Source of the DNA: Pandoraea apista
GTDB lineage: Bacteria; Pseudomonadota; Gammaproteobacteria; Burkholderiales; Burkholderiaceae
Direction of reading: 5' to 3'
Length of the DNA stretch: 64,000 nt
NCBI RefSeq assembly: GCF_001465595.2
Contig: NZ_CP013481.2
Span: forward strand, 2,976,001-3,040,000
A model generated the notes under the pieces. It had not been told where the DNA came from and did not search any database. It saw only the letters and a list, made by a program, of their open reading frames with translations. The stretch's first letter is position 1. The number at the start of each line of letters is the position of its first letter. Positions 1 to 8,598 of this stretch are shown in pieces. Both the position numbers and the translations under genes were made by a program.

Positions 1-1
1 G

Positions 2-64
2 GAGGCGTTTCCGGAACTGCGCCGCATCATGCCCTGGCTCGGCGAACGTCTGTCACTTTGCTAA
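2..64 (+). CDS. 3' end of an unidentified gene
   Basis: The window opens inside a rightward reading frame that ends at the TAA at 62-64. The visible 20 residues end PWLGERLSLC. They contain no recognisable motif, so the product cannot be named. The next gene starts about 107 bp downstream in the same direction, so it may be the last gene of an upstream unit or the first part of the transporter operon. Coding is inferred only from the open frame reaching the window edge. Confidence 0.4.
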   Translation, partial: EAFPELRRIMPWLGERLSLC

Positions 65-171
65 TACCCAACGAATTCACGCCACCGCCCCGGGCGCCGG
101 GCCAGATGGATCTCACCTGAAGCGCGCCCAACGTTCAACGCGAATAACACACTACCTACATGGAGACACGC

Positions 172-1176
172 ATGAACCTTTCCCGACGCAAGTTCCTTCA
201 CACAAGCGCGACCCTTTCCGCCGCAGCCGCCGCCGGCGGTCTGTCTCTGCCGGGGATCGCCCGCGCCGCAGATGCCGTGACGGTGCAATACGGCGGTTCT
301 GCCTGGCTGGGACACTACCCGGCCTATCTGGCAATGAAGTCCGGCGCTCTGGCAAGCGCAGGTATCGACCAGCAATGGCAGTCGTTCGGCACGTCGTCTG
401 CGCGCATGAGCGCCGTACTCTCGGGCGGTATCGATATCGCCTGTACGGGCATCGTATCGGCGCTCGCGCTGATGGCTCGCGGCGCCAAGCATTTCTCGAT
501 TGTGGCGGTGCCGGAGAGCTTCGGCCGCGTGGAAGGTCTGTTCGTGCGCGATGGCGTGAATTCGCTGCAAGACCTCAAGGGCAAGAAGCTGGGGGTAACG
601 TTCGCGTCGAGTGCGCATCTGCTGGTGCTGGATTTGCTCGGCAACGCCGGTCTGTCGAACGATGTGACGGTGCTCAATGTGCCCGCCCCTGAGTTGCCGG
701 GCGCAATTCAGTCGGGGCAGATCGACGCCGCCGCCGCCTGGACGCCCCAGTTCAATCGAATCCGCGCCATGTCGGGCATGAAGCTGCTGGCCGACGACAC
801 GCAGTTCTCGCTCTACAAGAAGTACAACGTGACGCCGGGCCCGGACGTTCTGATCGTGCGCAATGCATGGGCGGAGAAGAATGCGGACGCAGTTCGCAAG
901 TACCTGAAGGTGTATTTCGATGCCTGTCAGACGCTGCGCGACAAGCCGGACGAAGCGGCACGTACGCTGATCGCACTCACCGGCATGTCGGCACTCGACC
1001 AGATTGAGACGATCAAGGGCGCGGAGTGGTACAGCATCGCCCAGCAAACGCAGTTGATGAAGTCGCCCGGCAGTTATGTCGATGGTCTGCAACGCCTCGC
1101 GGAAATGCTGGTGACGTACAAGCAAATCGACAAGGCACCCGCCGTACGCCAGTGGATCAACACGTCGTATCTGTAA
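172..1176 (+). CDS. ABC transporter solute-binding protein (TauA/SsuA/NMT1 type)
   Basis: Periplasmic binding protein of a Tau/Ssu/nitrate-type importer, 334 residues. The N-terminus carries a twin-arginine-like signal (SRRKFL at residues 4-9, then a small hydrophobic stretch and an Ala-rich cleavage region near residue 32). The mature protein begins with the family pattern QYGGSAWLGHYPAYLAMKSG. I chose the ATG at 172 because GGAGA lies 5-9 bases upstream; an in-frame ATG at 160 would place that ribosome site inside the gene. It is followed by the matching permease and ATPase. The ligand is unknown: the family takes alkanesulfonates, nitrate, pyrimidines and aromatic acids, and no sulfonate dioxygenase or monooxygenase lies nearby. 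Confidence 0.88.
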   Translation: MNLSRRKFLHTSATLSAAAAAGGLSLPGIARAADAVTVQYGGSAWLGHYPAYLAMKSGALASAGIDQQWQSFGTSSARMSAVLSGGIDIACTGIVSALALMARGAKHFSIVAVPESFGRVEGLFVRDGVNSLQDLKGKKLGVTFASSAHLLVLDLLGNAGLSNDVTVLNVPAPELPGAIQSGQIDAAAAWTPQFNRIRAMSGMKLLADDTQFSLYKKYNVTPGPDVLIVRNAWAEKNADAVRKYLKVYFDACQTLRDKPDEAARTLIALTGMSALDQIETIKGAEWYSIAQQTQLMKSPGSYVDGLQRLAEMLVTYKQIDKAPAVRQWINTSYL

Positions 1177-1246
1177 TTCCCGCAGATGGATCAGTGCGCC
1201 GATATCCGTCGGTAGACGTGCCGGCGCACGCTCGAGGAGTCTGATT

Positions 1247-2014
1247 GTGAATCATCGTCAACCGTCCCGCGCCACGTTGCTGGGCGTGGGGTTTGCGTCC
1301 GTGGTCGTGTTCCTGCTCGCCTGGGAAGCGGCCTGCCGCACCGGGATCGTCGATCCCCTGTTCCTGCCGCCACCGTCGGCTGTCGGAGAACGCATCGCGT
1401 CGATGCTGGCCGACGGCTCGCTGCTCTCGAATGTGCTCGCTTCCACGCGCCGCGTGATGACGGGCTTCATCGCCGCAACGGTCGTGGCCATTCCGCTCGG
1501 CATTTTGCTCGGCACGTCGAGCTATGCCCGTGCCGCGTTCGATCCGATTCTGTCGTTCCTGCGTCCGCTGCCGTCGATGAGCTGGATTCCGCTCTCGCTG
1601 CTTTGGTTCGGTATCTCAGAGACGCAGAAGTACAGCATCGTGTTCATGGGCACGTTCGCCCCGGCGCTGGTGTACGTGATCGAAGCCACCCGCAACGTCG
1701 ACCCGCTGCTGATTCGCGCCGCCAAGAATCTCGGCGCGAGCAACGCACAGGTCATGCGCGAGGTCATTCTGCCCGCGAGTCTGCCGCAGATTCTCTCGGG
1801 CATGAAGATCATCCTTGGCCTGTCGTGGACGTGCGTAATCTCGGCCGAACTCGTCGCCGCACGCGAAGGTCTGGGCTTTCTCATCATGAACGGCAAGGAG
1901 TTTTTCCAGACGGAAGTCGTGGTGCTCGGCATGGTGATGATCAGTGTCACTGTGCTGGTGACGGATATCGTTTTTCGCGCCATCGAGCGCAAGGTATTGA
2001 GGTGGCAAGCATGA
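1247..2014 (+). CDS. ABC transporter permease (TauC/SsuC type)
   Basis: Inner-membrane permease of 255 residues with about six hydrophobic segments and the binding-protein-dependent transport loop near RAAKNLGASNAQVMREVILPASLPQILSGMK (read here as the EAA motif, residues about 162-190). It pairs with the binding protein upstream and the ATPase downstream. The start is a GTG at 1247 preceded by GAGGAG. The stop codon overlaps the ATPase start (ATGA), indicating translational coupling. Family knowledge gives transport across the inner membrane; the substrate is not known. Confidence 0.9.
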   Translation: MNHRQPSRATLLGVGFASVVVFLLAWEAACRTGIVDPLFLPPPSAVGERIASMLADGSLLSNVLASTRRVMTGFIAATVVAIPLGILLGTSSYARAAFDPILSFLRPLPSMSWIPLSLLWFGISETQKYSIVFMGTFAPALVYVIEATRNVDPLLIRAAKNLGASNAQVMREVILPASLPQILSGMKIILGLSWTCVISAELVAAREGLGFLIMNGKEFFQTEVVVLGMVMISVTVLVTDIVFRAIERKVLRWQA

Positions 2015-2853
2015 ACGATCGCATCGATTCCCCCGTTGACGCGCAACGCCTCCCCGTAGGTGACTCCACACGCAACGCCGAAACCATGATCGCCATCGAC
2101 GGCGTGTCGAAGCGCTATGGCGACTTTCAGGCGCTTGAGCGTGTGGATATGAATATTGCACGCGGCGAGTTCGTGGTGTTACTCGGGGCGTCCGGCTGCG
2201 GCAAGTCGACGCTGCTCAATCTGATTACCGGCTTCGACGCGCCGACGACCGGCCGGATTCGCGTGAATGGCCGTGAGGTGAAAGGCATCGATCCTCATTG
2301 CGGCATGGTGTTTCAGCAATACGCGCTGTTTCCCTGGCTCAATGTGCTGGATAACGTGGCCTTCGGTCTGAAGATGAAGGGCATCGACAAGGCCACCCGC
2401 TACGCCACGGCGCGCCGCTACATCGAGATGGTCGGTCTCAAGGGCTTCGAGGATCGCTTTCCGAAGGCGCTCTCGGGCGGTATGCGACAGCGCGTGTCGA
2501 TCGCCCGCGTGCTTGCCAACGACCCTGACGTGATTCTGCTCGACGAACCCTTCGCCGCGCTCGATGCGATGACGCGCCAGGTGTTGCAGGAAGAATTACT
2601 CCAGATTTATCAGAAGAGCGGCAAAACGATTGTCTTCATCACGCACTCGATCGACGAAGCCCTGATGCTCTCGACTCGCATGGTGATCATGAGCGCACGC
2701 CCGGGACGCGTGGCCTGTGACTTGCCGAACGACTTGCCGATGCCGCGCGACGCGCAAGTCCAACTCTCGCCACGCTACAACGAACTCAAGTCGCAAATCT
2801 GGAACACCGTACAGACCGAAGTCATGCGCAGTCTGGAAAGTCAGGCCGCGTAA
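2011..2853 (+). CDS. ABC transporter ATP-binding protein (TauB/SsuB type)
   Basis: Cytoplasmic ATPase of 280 residues energising the importer encoded just upstream. Walker A is GASGCGKST near residues 59-67, the Q-loop is in MVFQQYALFPW, the signature is LSGGMRQR, Walker B is VILLDEPFAALD and the H-loop is THSIDEA. The ATG at 2011 overlaps the permease stop by four bases. The first 25 residues are a variable extension before the ABC domain. An open frame continues upstream from 2011 but lies inside the permease gene and is not used. Confidence 0.93.
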   Translation: MNDRIDSPVDAQRLPVGDSTRNAETMIAIDGVSKRYGDFQALERVDMNIARGEFVVLLGASGCGKSTLLNLITGFDAPTTGRIRVNGREVKGIDPHCGMVFQQYALFPWLNVLDNVAFGLKMKGIDKATRYATARRYIEMVGLKGFEDRFPKALSGGMRQRVSIARVLANDPDVILLDEPFAALDAMTRQVLQEELLQIYQKSGKTIVFITHSIDEALMLSTRMVIMSARPGRVACDLPNDLPMPRDAQVQLSPRYNELKSQIWNTVQTEVMRSLESQAA

Positions 2854-2883
2854 CCTCCGGCAAGCCCCCGCATTTCTATCGTC

Positions 2884-4212
2884 ATGTCCAATCAAGTCAC
2901 TTCCTCTCGCCCCGCGCGGGATACGTTTCCCGCCTATCAGGCGGGCGCCGGCTGGAACGCGCTGCTGCCGTCGCGCAGCCCGCACACGAAGCCACCTCTG
3001 GCGCGCAGTTTCGACGTTATCGTGATCGGCGCAGGCTTCACCGGTCTGGCCGCCGCGCGTCGTGTGGCGGAACTTCGCCCGGACGCCACGGTACTCGTGA
3101 TCGACGCCACGACCGTCGGCAACGGTTCGGCAGGACGCAACTCGGGCTTTCTCATCAACCTGCCGCATAACACGGGTATGGGCGGCCACGGCAGTCCGGT
3201 GGAGGTTGCGCGCAAGCAGATCCGTCTCTACGACATCGGTCTGAAGTGGCTGCATGAACTCGTCACGACGCATGGCATCGACTGTGGCTGGAATCCCGTC
3301 GGCAAGTATCACGCCGCCGCAACGCCCGACGGCGAGCAGCGATTGCGCGACACGCTCGCCCAATACCGCGAGTGGGGCGTAACGTATCGGGAACTGTCGC
3401 GCGACGCACTGCAAAGCGAAATCGGCACGGACTATTACGGCTACGGCTATCACTCGGACAATAATGTCTTCGTGCAACCCGCAGCGCTCGTGCGCGGTCT
3501 GGCCGATAGCCTGCCTGCGAATGTCCGGCTGTGGGAGACCGAACCCGTGGTATCGCTTGATGGCAACGGCCCCTTCACGGTGACGACCGCCACAACAACA
3601 CTAAGTGCCACGCAGGTGATCGTCGCGAACAACGGCTTCGCTCGCAAGCTGGGACTCGCGCGCGATCGCGTATTCACGATTTACACGTACGCGGCCATGA
3701 CCCCTGCGCTCTCTACCGACGAGCTTGCCAAGCTGGGGCCGGCCCCTGAGTGGGGGGTGATTCCGGCGAACCGGCTCGGCACAACGCTACGCAAAACCCT
3801 CGGCGGTCGCTTTGTGGTGCGCAGTGCGTATTCTTACGAGAAGGAGCGCCCGATGAGCGACGTCAGCGCCATGCTCACCGACGCGTATCGCCGCCGCTAT
3901 CCACAAATGGCTTCGCACAAGTTCGAGCATGTCTGGGGCGGCGTGACGGCGCTGACCCGCAACGGCGCGCTGTATTTCGGCGAAATTCGCAAGAACCTGT
4001 TCGCCTCGCTTGGCTGTAATGGCGCAGGCGTGCTCAAGGGCAGCATGTTCGGCAAACTGCTCGGCGAGATGGCCTGCGGGCAACAATCGCCGGAGTTGTC
4101 CGACGCGCTGGGCTTCGAGCGGCCAACCTGGCTGCCGCCCGAGCCGATCCGCCGCGTGGCAATCGTCTCTGCAATTCAATATCAGAAGCATCGCGCCGGG
4201 CTCGAGCGCTAG
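2884..4212 (+). CDS. FAD-dependent oxidoreductase (DAO family)
   Basis: Flavoprotein of 442 residues in the glycine/D-amino-acid oxidase (DAO) superfamily. A Rossmann FAD-binding motif (GAGFTG, residues 49-54) follows a 42-residue leader, then an acidic residue at the end of the second strand (VLVID) and the GNGSAGRNSG segment typical of FAD amine oxidases such as the PuuB group. It lies 30 bp after the ABC ATPase, so the imported compound is probably an amine or amino acid oxidised by this enzyme. That link is inference from the operon. No signal peptide is visible; the enzyme should be cytoplasmic. Confidence 0.85.
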   Translation: MSNQVTSSRPARDTFPAYQAGAGWNALLPSRSPHTKPPLARSFDVIVIGAGFTGLAAARRVAELRPDATVLVIDATTVGNGSAGRNSGFLINLPHNTGMGGHGSPVEVARKQIRLYDIGLKWLHELVTTHGIDCGWNPVGKYHAAATPDGEQRLRDTLAQYREWGVTYRELSRDALQSEIGTDYYGYGYHSDNNVFVQPAALVRGLADSLPANVRLWETEPVVSLDGNGPFTVTTATTTLSATQVIVANNGFARKLGLARDRVFTIYTYAAMTPALSTDELAKLGPAPEWGVIPANRLGTTLRKTLGGRFVVRSAYSYEKERPMSDVSAMLTDAYRRRYPQMASHKFEHVWGGVTALTRNGALYFGEIRKNLFASLGCNGAGVLKGSMFGKLLGEMACGQQSPELSDALGFERPTWLPPEPIRRVAIVSAIQYQKHRAGLER

Positions 4213-4335
4213 GCGAGACCGTCCGCCAGGCACACCGCGCCGCCGGCGGGGCGACATCAGCCCTGCGAAGTCACGGCAGCCGGTGAGCGCGGCGCGATGC
4301 GCATGCCGGCAAACGAATTGCTACACTTCCCTGAT

Positions 4336-4355
4336 GCGGCAGATGCCGCTTTTTT
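4336..4355 (+). terminator. Rho-independent terminator before the YciI gene
   Basis: GCGGC-AGAT-GCCGC hairpin followed by six T residues, 120 bases after the oxidoreductase stop and 15 bases before the next ATG. It most likely ends the transporter/oxidase operon. Its closeness to the YciI start also allows an attenuator role. Confidence 0.75.
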
Positions 4356-4370
4356 AATAGGGTCCCTCAG

Positions 4371-4658
4371 ATGTACATCGTCGAACTGACTTACGTGCAA
4401 TCCGCCAGCGCCATCGACGCGCAACTCGAAGCCCACCGCCAATTCCTCGACACGCAGTACGCGCGCGGATTGTTCATTGCGTCCGGGCCGAAGCAGCCGC
4501 GCAATGGCGGCGTCATCATTGTGTCCGGCAAGGTCTCGCGCGACGAACTCGACGCAATCCTTGCACAGGACCCGTTCCAGATTCACGCGTTGGCCGACTA
4601 TCGTGTCGTGACGTTCGACCCGGTCAAGTTCCATCCGCAAATCGCCGATCTGCGCTGA
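4371..4658 (+). CDS. YciI family protein
   Basis: Small cytoplasmic protein of 95 residues with the YCII ferredoxin-like fold pattern: MYIVELTYV at the start, HRQFLDTQYARGLFIASGPKQPRNGG with the conserved His near residue 22, and DPFQIHALADYRVVTFDPVKF near the end. The conserved His and Asp suggest a catalytic pocket, but the reaction of this family is mostly unknown. It is separated from the upstream operon by a terminator and from the next genes by opposite orientation, so it is probably a single-gene unit. Confidence 0.85.
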   Translation: MYIVELTYVQSASAIDAQLEAHRQFLDTQYARGLFIASGPKQPRNGGVIIVSGKVSRDELDAILAQDPFQIHALADYRVVTFDPVKFHPQIADLR

Positions 4659-4759
4659 TCGGGGCGCGCGGCCCGCCGTCTCCGGTTCTCGACGTTTCCG
4701 CAGGCCGCGCCTGTACCTCGTGACTCTCGTCTGACGCGGGGGCATCCGTGGCAGACGTC

Positions 4760-5131
4760 TCACGCGTCTTCCACCACGGAAAGCGTCTGGCCATCGGCCA
4801 CGGTCGCGTCAAGTGCGTAGGGATCGACACCCTCCAGACAACCGATGTTCGCCCGCCACATGCCGGGCGACGTACGCGATGCATGAAACGGGTAGATACC
4901 GCAATGCTTGCAGAAGTAATGACGGGCGACGCGGGTGTTGAACTGATAGCACGTCAGGTCTTCCTCGCCCGACAGGATATGCAGATTGGCCTCGGGAAAG
5001 GCCGGCGTCATCAATGCCCCCTTGCGCCGGCAGAGGCTGCAATTGCAGCGCGAGGCCGGCTCGACCGGCGTCTGGACCTCGAAGCGAACCGCCCCGCAGT
5101 GACAGGACCCTTGCAACCATTCAGATGACAT
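4760..5131 (-). CDS. GFA-family zinc protein (Gfa/CENP-V-like)
   Basis: Cytoplasmic protein of 123 residues with the zinc-binding pattern of the glutathione-dependent formaldehyde-activating (GFA/CENP-V) family: GSCHCGAVRFE, then RCNCSLCRRKG, then YFCKHCGIYPFH. The ATG at 5131 is preceded by GGAGGG about seven bases upstream; a longer frame exists but lacks a ribosome site. Most GFA proteins have no proven substrate. It is the last gene of a leftward methyltransferase / Rrf2 / GFA run, 90 bp after the regulator. Confidence 0.87.
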   Translation of the reverse strand: MSSEWLQGSCHCGAVRFEVQTPVEPASRCNCSLCRRKGALMTPAFPEANLHILSGEEDLTCYQFNTRVARHYFCKHCGIYPFHASRTSPGMWRANIGCLEGVDPYALDATVADGQTLSVVEDA

Positions 5132-5221
5132 AGTGTGACCCTCCTGTAAGCCCGCGGCGTTGGCGCGGTCACTGACTGCATTTGTATCACTGCGCGTCGC
5201 CTTCCGGTGTTTCGGTATCAC

Positions 5222-5683
5222 CTAGCCCGTCGCACCGGACAAGTGACGCGACAACTCGTGCTGCCGACAGAGCACATCGAAGTTCTGCGCGAGGTCGGCC
5301 AGCGAGATCGCTCCCAGCCGCGCGATGAGGATCGACTCCGCCTCGCGCAACGCCCCGTCGAGCGCCGCATTTACTGCCCGCTCGACGGCGCATTCCGGGG
5401 CGTCGCTCTCCACACCAATGGCGAAGATGTGCGGCCCGCCCACGGCGCGGTGAATGTCGAGCAGTGTGACATCGCGCAGGTCGCAGGCGATGGACCATCC
5501 TCCGCCGTGCCCCTTGCCGGAGCGCACATAGCCTGCGTCGCGAAGGCCTGCCATGGTGCGTCTGACCACCACAGGGTTCGTGCGCAGCATCTGCGCGAGC
5601 TGCTCGGAAGTGAACGGAGCGTCGTGCCGCGCCATATGGAGCAAGACGTGCAACATGCGTGAAAGACGGCTATCGCTCCTCAT
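5222..5683 (-). CDS. Rrf2 family transcriptional regulator
   Basis: DNA-binding regulator of 153 residues. The N-terminal winged helix reads RLSRMLHVLLHMAR, then the recognition segment EQLAQMLRTNPVVVRRTMAGLRDAGYVRSGKGHGGGW, typical of Rrf2. The three closely spaced cysteines that ligate Fe-S in IscR/NsrR are absent: its cysteines are isolated. It is therefore probably not an Fe-S sensor and is closer to YwnA-type Rrf2 proteins. The ATG at 5683 has TTGAGG six bases upstream. It starts 8 bp after the methyltransferase stop and probably controls that operon. Confidence 0.87.
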   Translation of the reverse strand: MRSDSRLSRMLHVLLHMARHDAPFTSEQLAQMLRTNPVVVRRTMAGLRDAGYVRSGKGHGGGWSIACDLRDVTLLDIHRAVGGPHIFAIGVESDAPECAVERAVNAALDGALREAESILIARLGAISLADLAQNFDVLCRQHELSRHLSGATG

Positions 5684-5690
5684 CGTAACC

Positions 5691-6383
5691 TCAACGATCC
5701 AGTGCCTGACGCGCGAACCACGCATGAATGAGGCCGCTCTGGAAAAAGCGCACCGGTGCGTCGAAGCCGCCCTCCCGGATTAGCTCGCTCACTGCCTCGG
5801 GTGGGACCACGGCAACCTGCGAGCCATAGATCCCTTTCGCTCGCTCACGCGCCTCCGGGTTCACCGACATCATCTCGAACCAGACGTCGAGCAAACGCCG
5901 GCCTTCGTCCGACGTCATCTCGCATGCCAGGTCGGCGCTCGCGAGGGGGGCGCCCCGGCGCAACCGTTCCGCAATGCCGCGGAAGAACCCCCGACGCTCG
6001 ACCGGATCGGTCACGAACTGGGAGACAAGGATCGACGTCGCAGCGTCGAACGGCGCCATCGCCGGCAACGAATCGAGATACCCCTGATGAAACTCGCAGC
6101 GCGATGCGATACCTTGCACCTCGGCCTTACGGCGAAATACCTCGAGCATCGGCCCGGACGGCTCCACGGCAGTGAAGCGCCAGCCGGGGTGGCGTTCGGC
6201 GAGATACAGAACCTCCGCCCCGGTGCCCGCACCGACGCATAGCACACGGGCCGCTTCCGGCAACGTTGCAAAGACATTATCCAGCACCAGTTGCATGGCC
6301 TCGCGCAAGGGCGCCATGGCCTGCCAGGTCTGATCGTACGTTGCTGCGTGCTGGTCGAACATCGCTAGCGTGTCTGGTTGCAT
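5691..6383 (-). CDS. Class I SAM-dependent methyltransferase
   Basis: Cytoplasmic protein of 230 residues with the Rossmann methyltransferase motifs: VLCVGAGTGAEVLYLAERHPGWRFTAVEPS (motif I to post-I, residues about 45-75), then FDAATSILVSQFV (motif II). The N-terminal MFDQHAATYDQTW is typical of methyltransferase family 12/25 members. The acceptor is unknown. It is the first gene of a three-gene leftward unit with an Rrf2 regulator and a GFA protein, which might serve detoxification of a small electrophile; that is speculation. Confidence 0.85.
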   Translation of the reverse strand: MQPDTLAMFDQHAATYDQTWQAMAPLREAMQLVLDNVFATLPEAARVLCVGAGTGAEVLYLAERHPGWRFTAVEPSGPMLEVFRRKAEVQGIASRCEFHQGYLDSLPAMAPFDAATSILVSQFVTDPVERRGFFRGIAERLRRGAPLASADLACEMTSDEGRRLLDVWFEMMSVNPEARERAKGIYGSQVAVVPPEAVSELIREGGFDAPVRFFQSGLIHAWFARQALDR

Positions 6384-6571
6384 GGCCCGACTCCCGCCTT
6401 AATGTAACTTTTGGTGTTTCATAATGCCATGAAGCAGAGATGCCGTGCAAGCACGGGCCCGATCAGCGTCTCCGGCAGGGATCGACTGCAAGCCGCTTGC
6501 GCAACACTGCGCCCCCGCGGAAATTGACAGGCGAGGCTAAACACTGGCAGGTGCCGAAAGCGCCCAACCCC

Positions 6572-7090
6572 ATGCGCGTGTCGGAGTTCGATGCTTTCGA
6601 TTACCAGATCTCGCAGCGCACGCAGATCGGTGGCCAGGACACCCTCAATCGCACCATTACCCAGCAAACGCAAGCCACGCTTTCCGCGAGCTACCACCGC
6701 TCGCTCTGGGCCGGCGTGCCGCTCAATCTGACGACCGACCCGAAGTCGCAAAACTACGAGTATGTGAAGGTTCAGGACTCGGCAAGCAGCGAGATCGATA
6801 TCGGCTATCGCGACGGACTGCTGGCTCGTGCGCAGGCACGCCGCACCGCCAGCCAGTCGACGCAAGTCATGCGCTATGAATTGGCCAGGCTCGTAAGCGA
6901 CGTGACGACGCCGCTTTCGGGGGCGAGCAACATCGACCTGACGCCGCTGCTCCAAACTCTACTCAGGAACGACGCGGCTCACTCCGAGACATCGGCCACG
7001 AATGCCCCGGACGACGATGCCAACGCGACGCAAAGCGAAATCCGCAAGCGCACACGGCTCGAAATCGACCCGTCGCGTCTGAACGTCTAA
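6572..7090 (+). CDS. Hypothetical protein
   Basis: Unrecognised protein of about 172 residues from the ATG at 6572. The frame stays open upstream to 6440, but the translated upstream part looks non-coding (APPRKLTG) and no strong ribosome site decides the start; a GTG at 6551 is also possible. The protein is polar, rich in Gln, Thr and Ser, with SQRTQIGGQDTLNRTITQQT near the start and an acidic/polar tail. No signal peptide or membrane segment is visible. The antisense frame is Arg-rich and looks like a shadow. Function unknown. Confidence 0.5.
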   Translation: MRVSEFDAFDYQISQRTQIGGQDTLNRTITQQTQATLSASYHRSLWAGVPLNLTTDPKSQNYEYVKVQDSASSEIDIGYRDGLLARAQARRTASQSTQVMRYELARLVSDVTTPLSGASNIDLTPLLQTLLRNDAAHSETSATNAPDDDANATQSEIRKRTRLEIDPSRLNV

Positions 7091-7112
7091 ACGGCCACTA
7101 AGCGGTGTCTTC

Positions 7113-7141
7113 GGCCGCGACAGCACAATGTCGTCGCGGCC
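7113..7141. terminator. Hairpin between convergent genes
   Basis: Perfect 9-bp inverted repeat GGCCGCGAC / GTCGCGGCC with an 11-base spacer, lying between the end of the rightward hypothetical gene and the end of the leftward amino-acid permease gene. There is no clear T-tract, so termination is a guess from position. Confidence 0.35.
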
Positions 7142-7158
7142 ACGGTCCACCCAACGGC

Positions 7159-8568
7159 TTACCCCTCCTGTCCCTGCGCATTCGATGCAGGCACTTCCGC
7201 CCGTTGGCGATACCACACGGCATAGATCGCCGACAGCGCCACGATAAACGGCACGCCGTACACCAGCGTCATGCGGAACTCGTCGGTGAAATACGTCGTG
7301 ACGAGTGTTGCCAGCATGAGCAGCGCCCCGGCAAGACTTGCGTACGGATAGCCCCACATGCGGAACGTGAGCGACTTCGCATCGTGCGCACGGCGGAAGT
7401 ACAAGTGGGTCACGAAGATCATCAGCCAAGTGAACATCGCCCCGAACATCGAGACGGACATCATCAGCGTGAACGACGCCTGCGGTGCGAGCACGTTCAG
7501 CGCCACGGCCAACGCAATGCCGATGGTCGACAGCATGAGCGCCGCGACCGGCACACCATTGCGGCTGACCTCGCCGAAGCGTCGCGGCGCGTAGCCGGCG
7601 CGAGACAGGCTGAACATCATGCGCGTCGTGATGTAAAGCTGGCTGTTCATCGCGGAGAGTGCCGCCACGAGAATCACCAGATTGATGACGCCTGCCGCAC
7701 CCGGGATGTGCGTGGCGGCCATTACCTTGACGAACGGGCTGCCGTCTTCGCCCGCCGAACTCCACGGCACGACGGCAAGCGTGAGCGCCAGCGTGAGCAG
7801 ATAGAAGAACACCAGCCGGAACATCGTCGCGCGGAAGGCACGCGTAATCGCGCGCTGCGGGTCCTGCGCCTCGCCCGCCGCCACCGCGATCATTTCGATG
7901 CTCAGATAGCTGAAGATCGACACGATGACCGCCACCCACATGCCCCACGCGCCCTTCGGGAAAAATCCGCCATGCGAGGTGTAGTTGGCGAGCCCGATGC
8001 CGCTGGCTTGCGGCGCACGGAAAACGACATACGCCCCAAGGATCAGGAACACGACGATGGCCACGATCTTGAGCATCGAGAACGCGTATTCCACCGCGCC
8101 GAACACCTTGACGCTAGCCGCATTGATGCCGATCAGTCCGGCCGAGAAGCCAACGATCCAATACCAGCCCGGCACCGCCGGGAACCAGTACTTCATGTAC
8201 ACAGCGATGGCCGTGACCTCAGTGCCGACGGCGAACACGATCGACGACCAGTACCCATAGCGCACCAGAAACCCCGCCAGCGGCCCGATGTAATGTTCGG
8301 CATAGGCACCGAACGATCCCGACGTCGGATGCGCGACCGTCATCTCCGCCAGACACCCCATCAGCAACAGCGCGATGGCGCCACCGATGGCGTAACTCAG
8401 CAACACGCTCGGTCCGGCAAAGCCGATGGCGAACGCACTGCCCAGAAAGAGGCCCGTGCCGATCGCCCCGCCAATGGCAATCATCGACAATTGCCCGCTG
8501 CTCAGGCCGCGATGCAGCCCTTTTTCTCGCTCGACAATGCTGTCGAAGCCCGGTTGTGTCGTACTCAA
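7159..8568 (-). CDS. Amino acid permease (APC superfamily, AAT type)
   Basis: Inner-membrane transporter of 469 residues with about 12 hydrophobic helices. The N-terminal RGLSSGQLSMIAIGGAIGTGLFLG is the substrate-binding first helix of the GabP/AnsP/ProY group, followed by a PTSGSFGAYAEHYIGPLAGF loop. The start codon appears to be TTG at 8566-8568, preceded by AGGAGA at a good distance. It is the last gene of the long leftward catabolic operon, 30 bp after the porin. The substrate may be an amino acid or amine released by, or co-transported with, the pathway; not proven. Confidence 0.9.
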   Translation of the reverse strand: MSTTQPGFDSIVEREKGLHRGLSSGQLSMIAIGGAIGTGLFLGSAFAIGFAGPSVLLSYAIGGAIALLLMGCLAEMTVAHPTSGSFGAYAEHYIGPLAGFLVRYGYWSSIVFAVGTEVTAIAVYMKYWFPAVPGWYWIVGFSAGLIGINAASVKVFGAVEYAFSMLKIVAIVVFLILGAYVVFRAPQASGIGLANYTSHGGFFPKGAWGMWVAVIVSIFSYLSIEMIAVAAGEAQDPQRAITRAFRATMFRLVFFYLLTLALTLAVVPWSSAGEDGSPFVKVMAATHIPGAAGVINLVILVAALSAMNSQLYITTRMMFSLSRAGYAPRRFGEVSRNGVPVAALMLSTIGIALAVALNVLAPQASFTLMMSVSMFGAMFTWLMIFVTHLYFRRAHDAKSLTFRMWGYPYASLAGALLMLATLVTTYFTDEFRMTLVYGVPFIVALSAIYAVWYRQRAEVPASNAQGQEG

Positions 8569-8598
8569 GGTTGTCTCCTGTAATGCCGAAAGTCGTGT

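Noticed and set aside
7105..8583. Very long rightward open frame opposite the amino-acid permease
   Set aside because: Translation is Arg/His-rich without any domain, while the leftward frame encodes a clear 12-helix transporter. It is a shadow caused by high GC.
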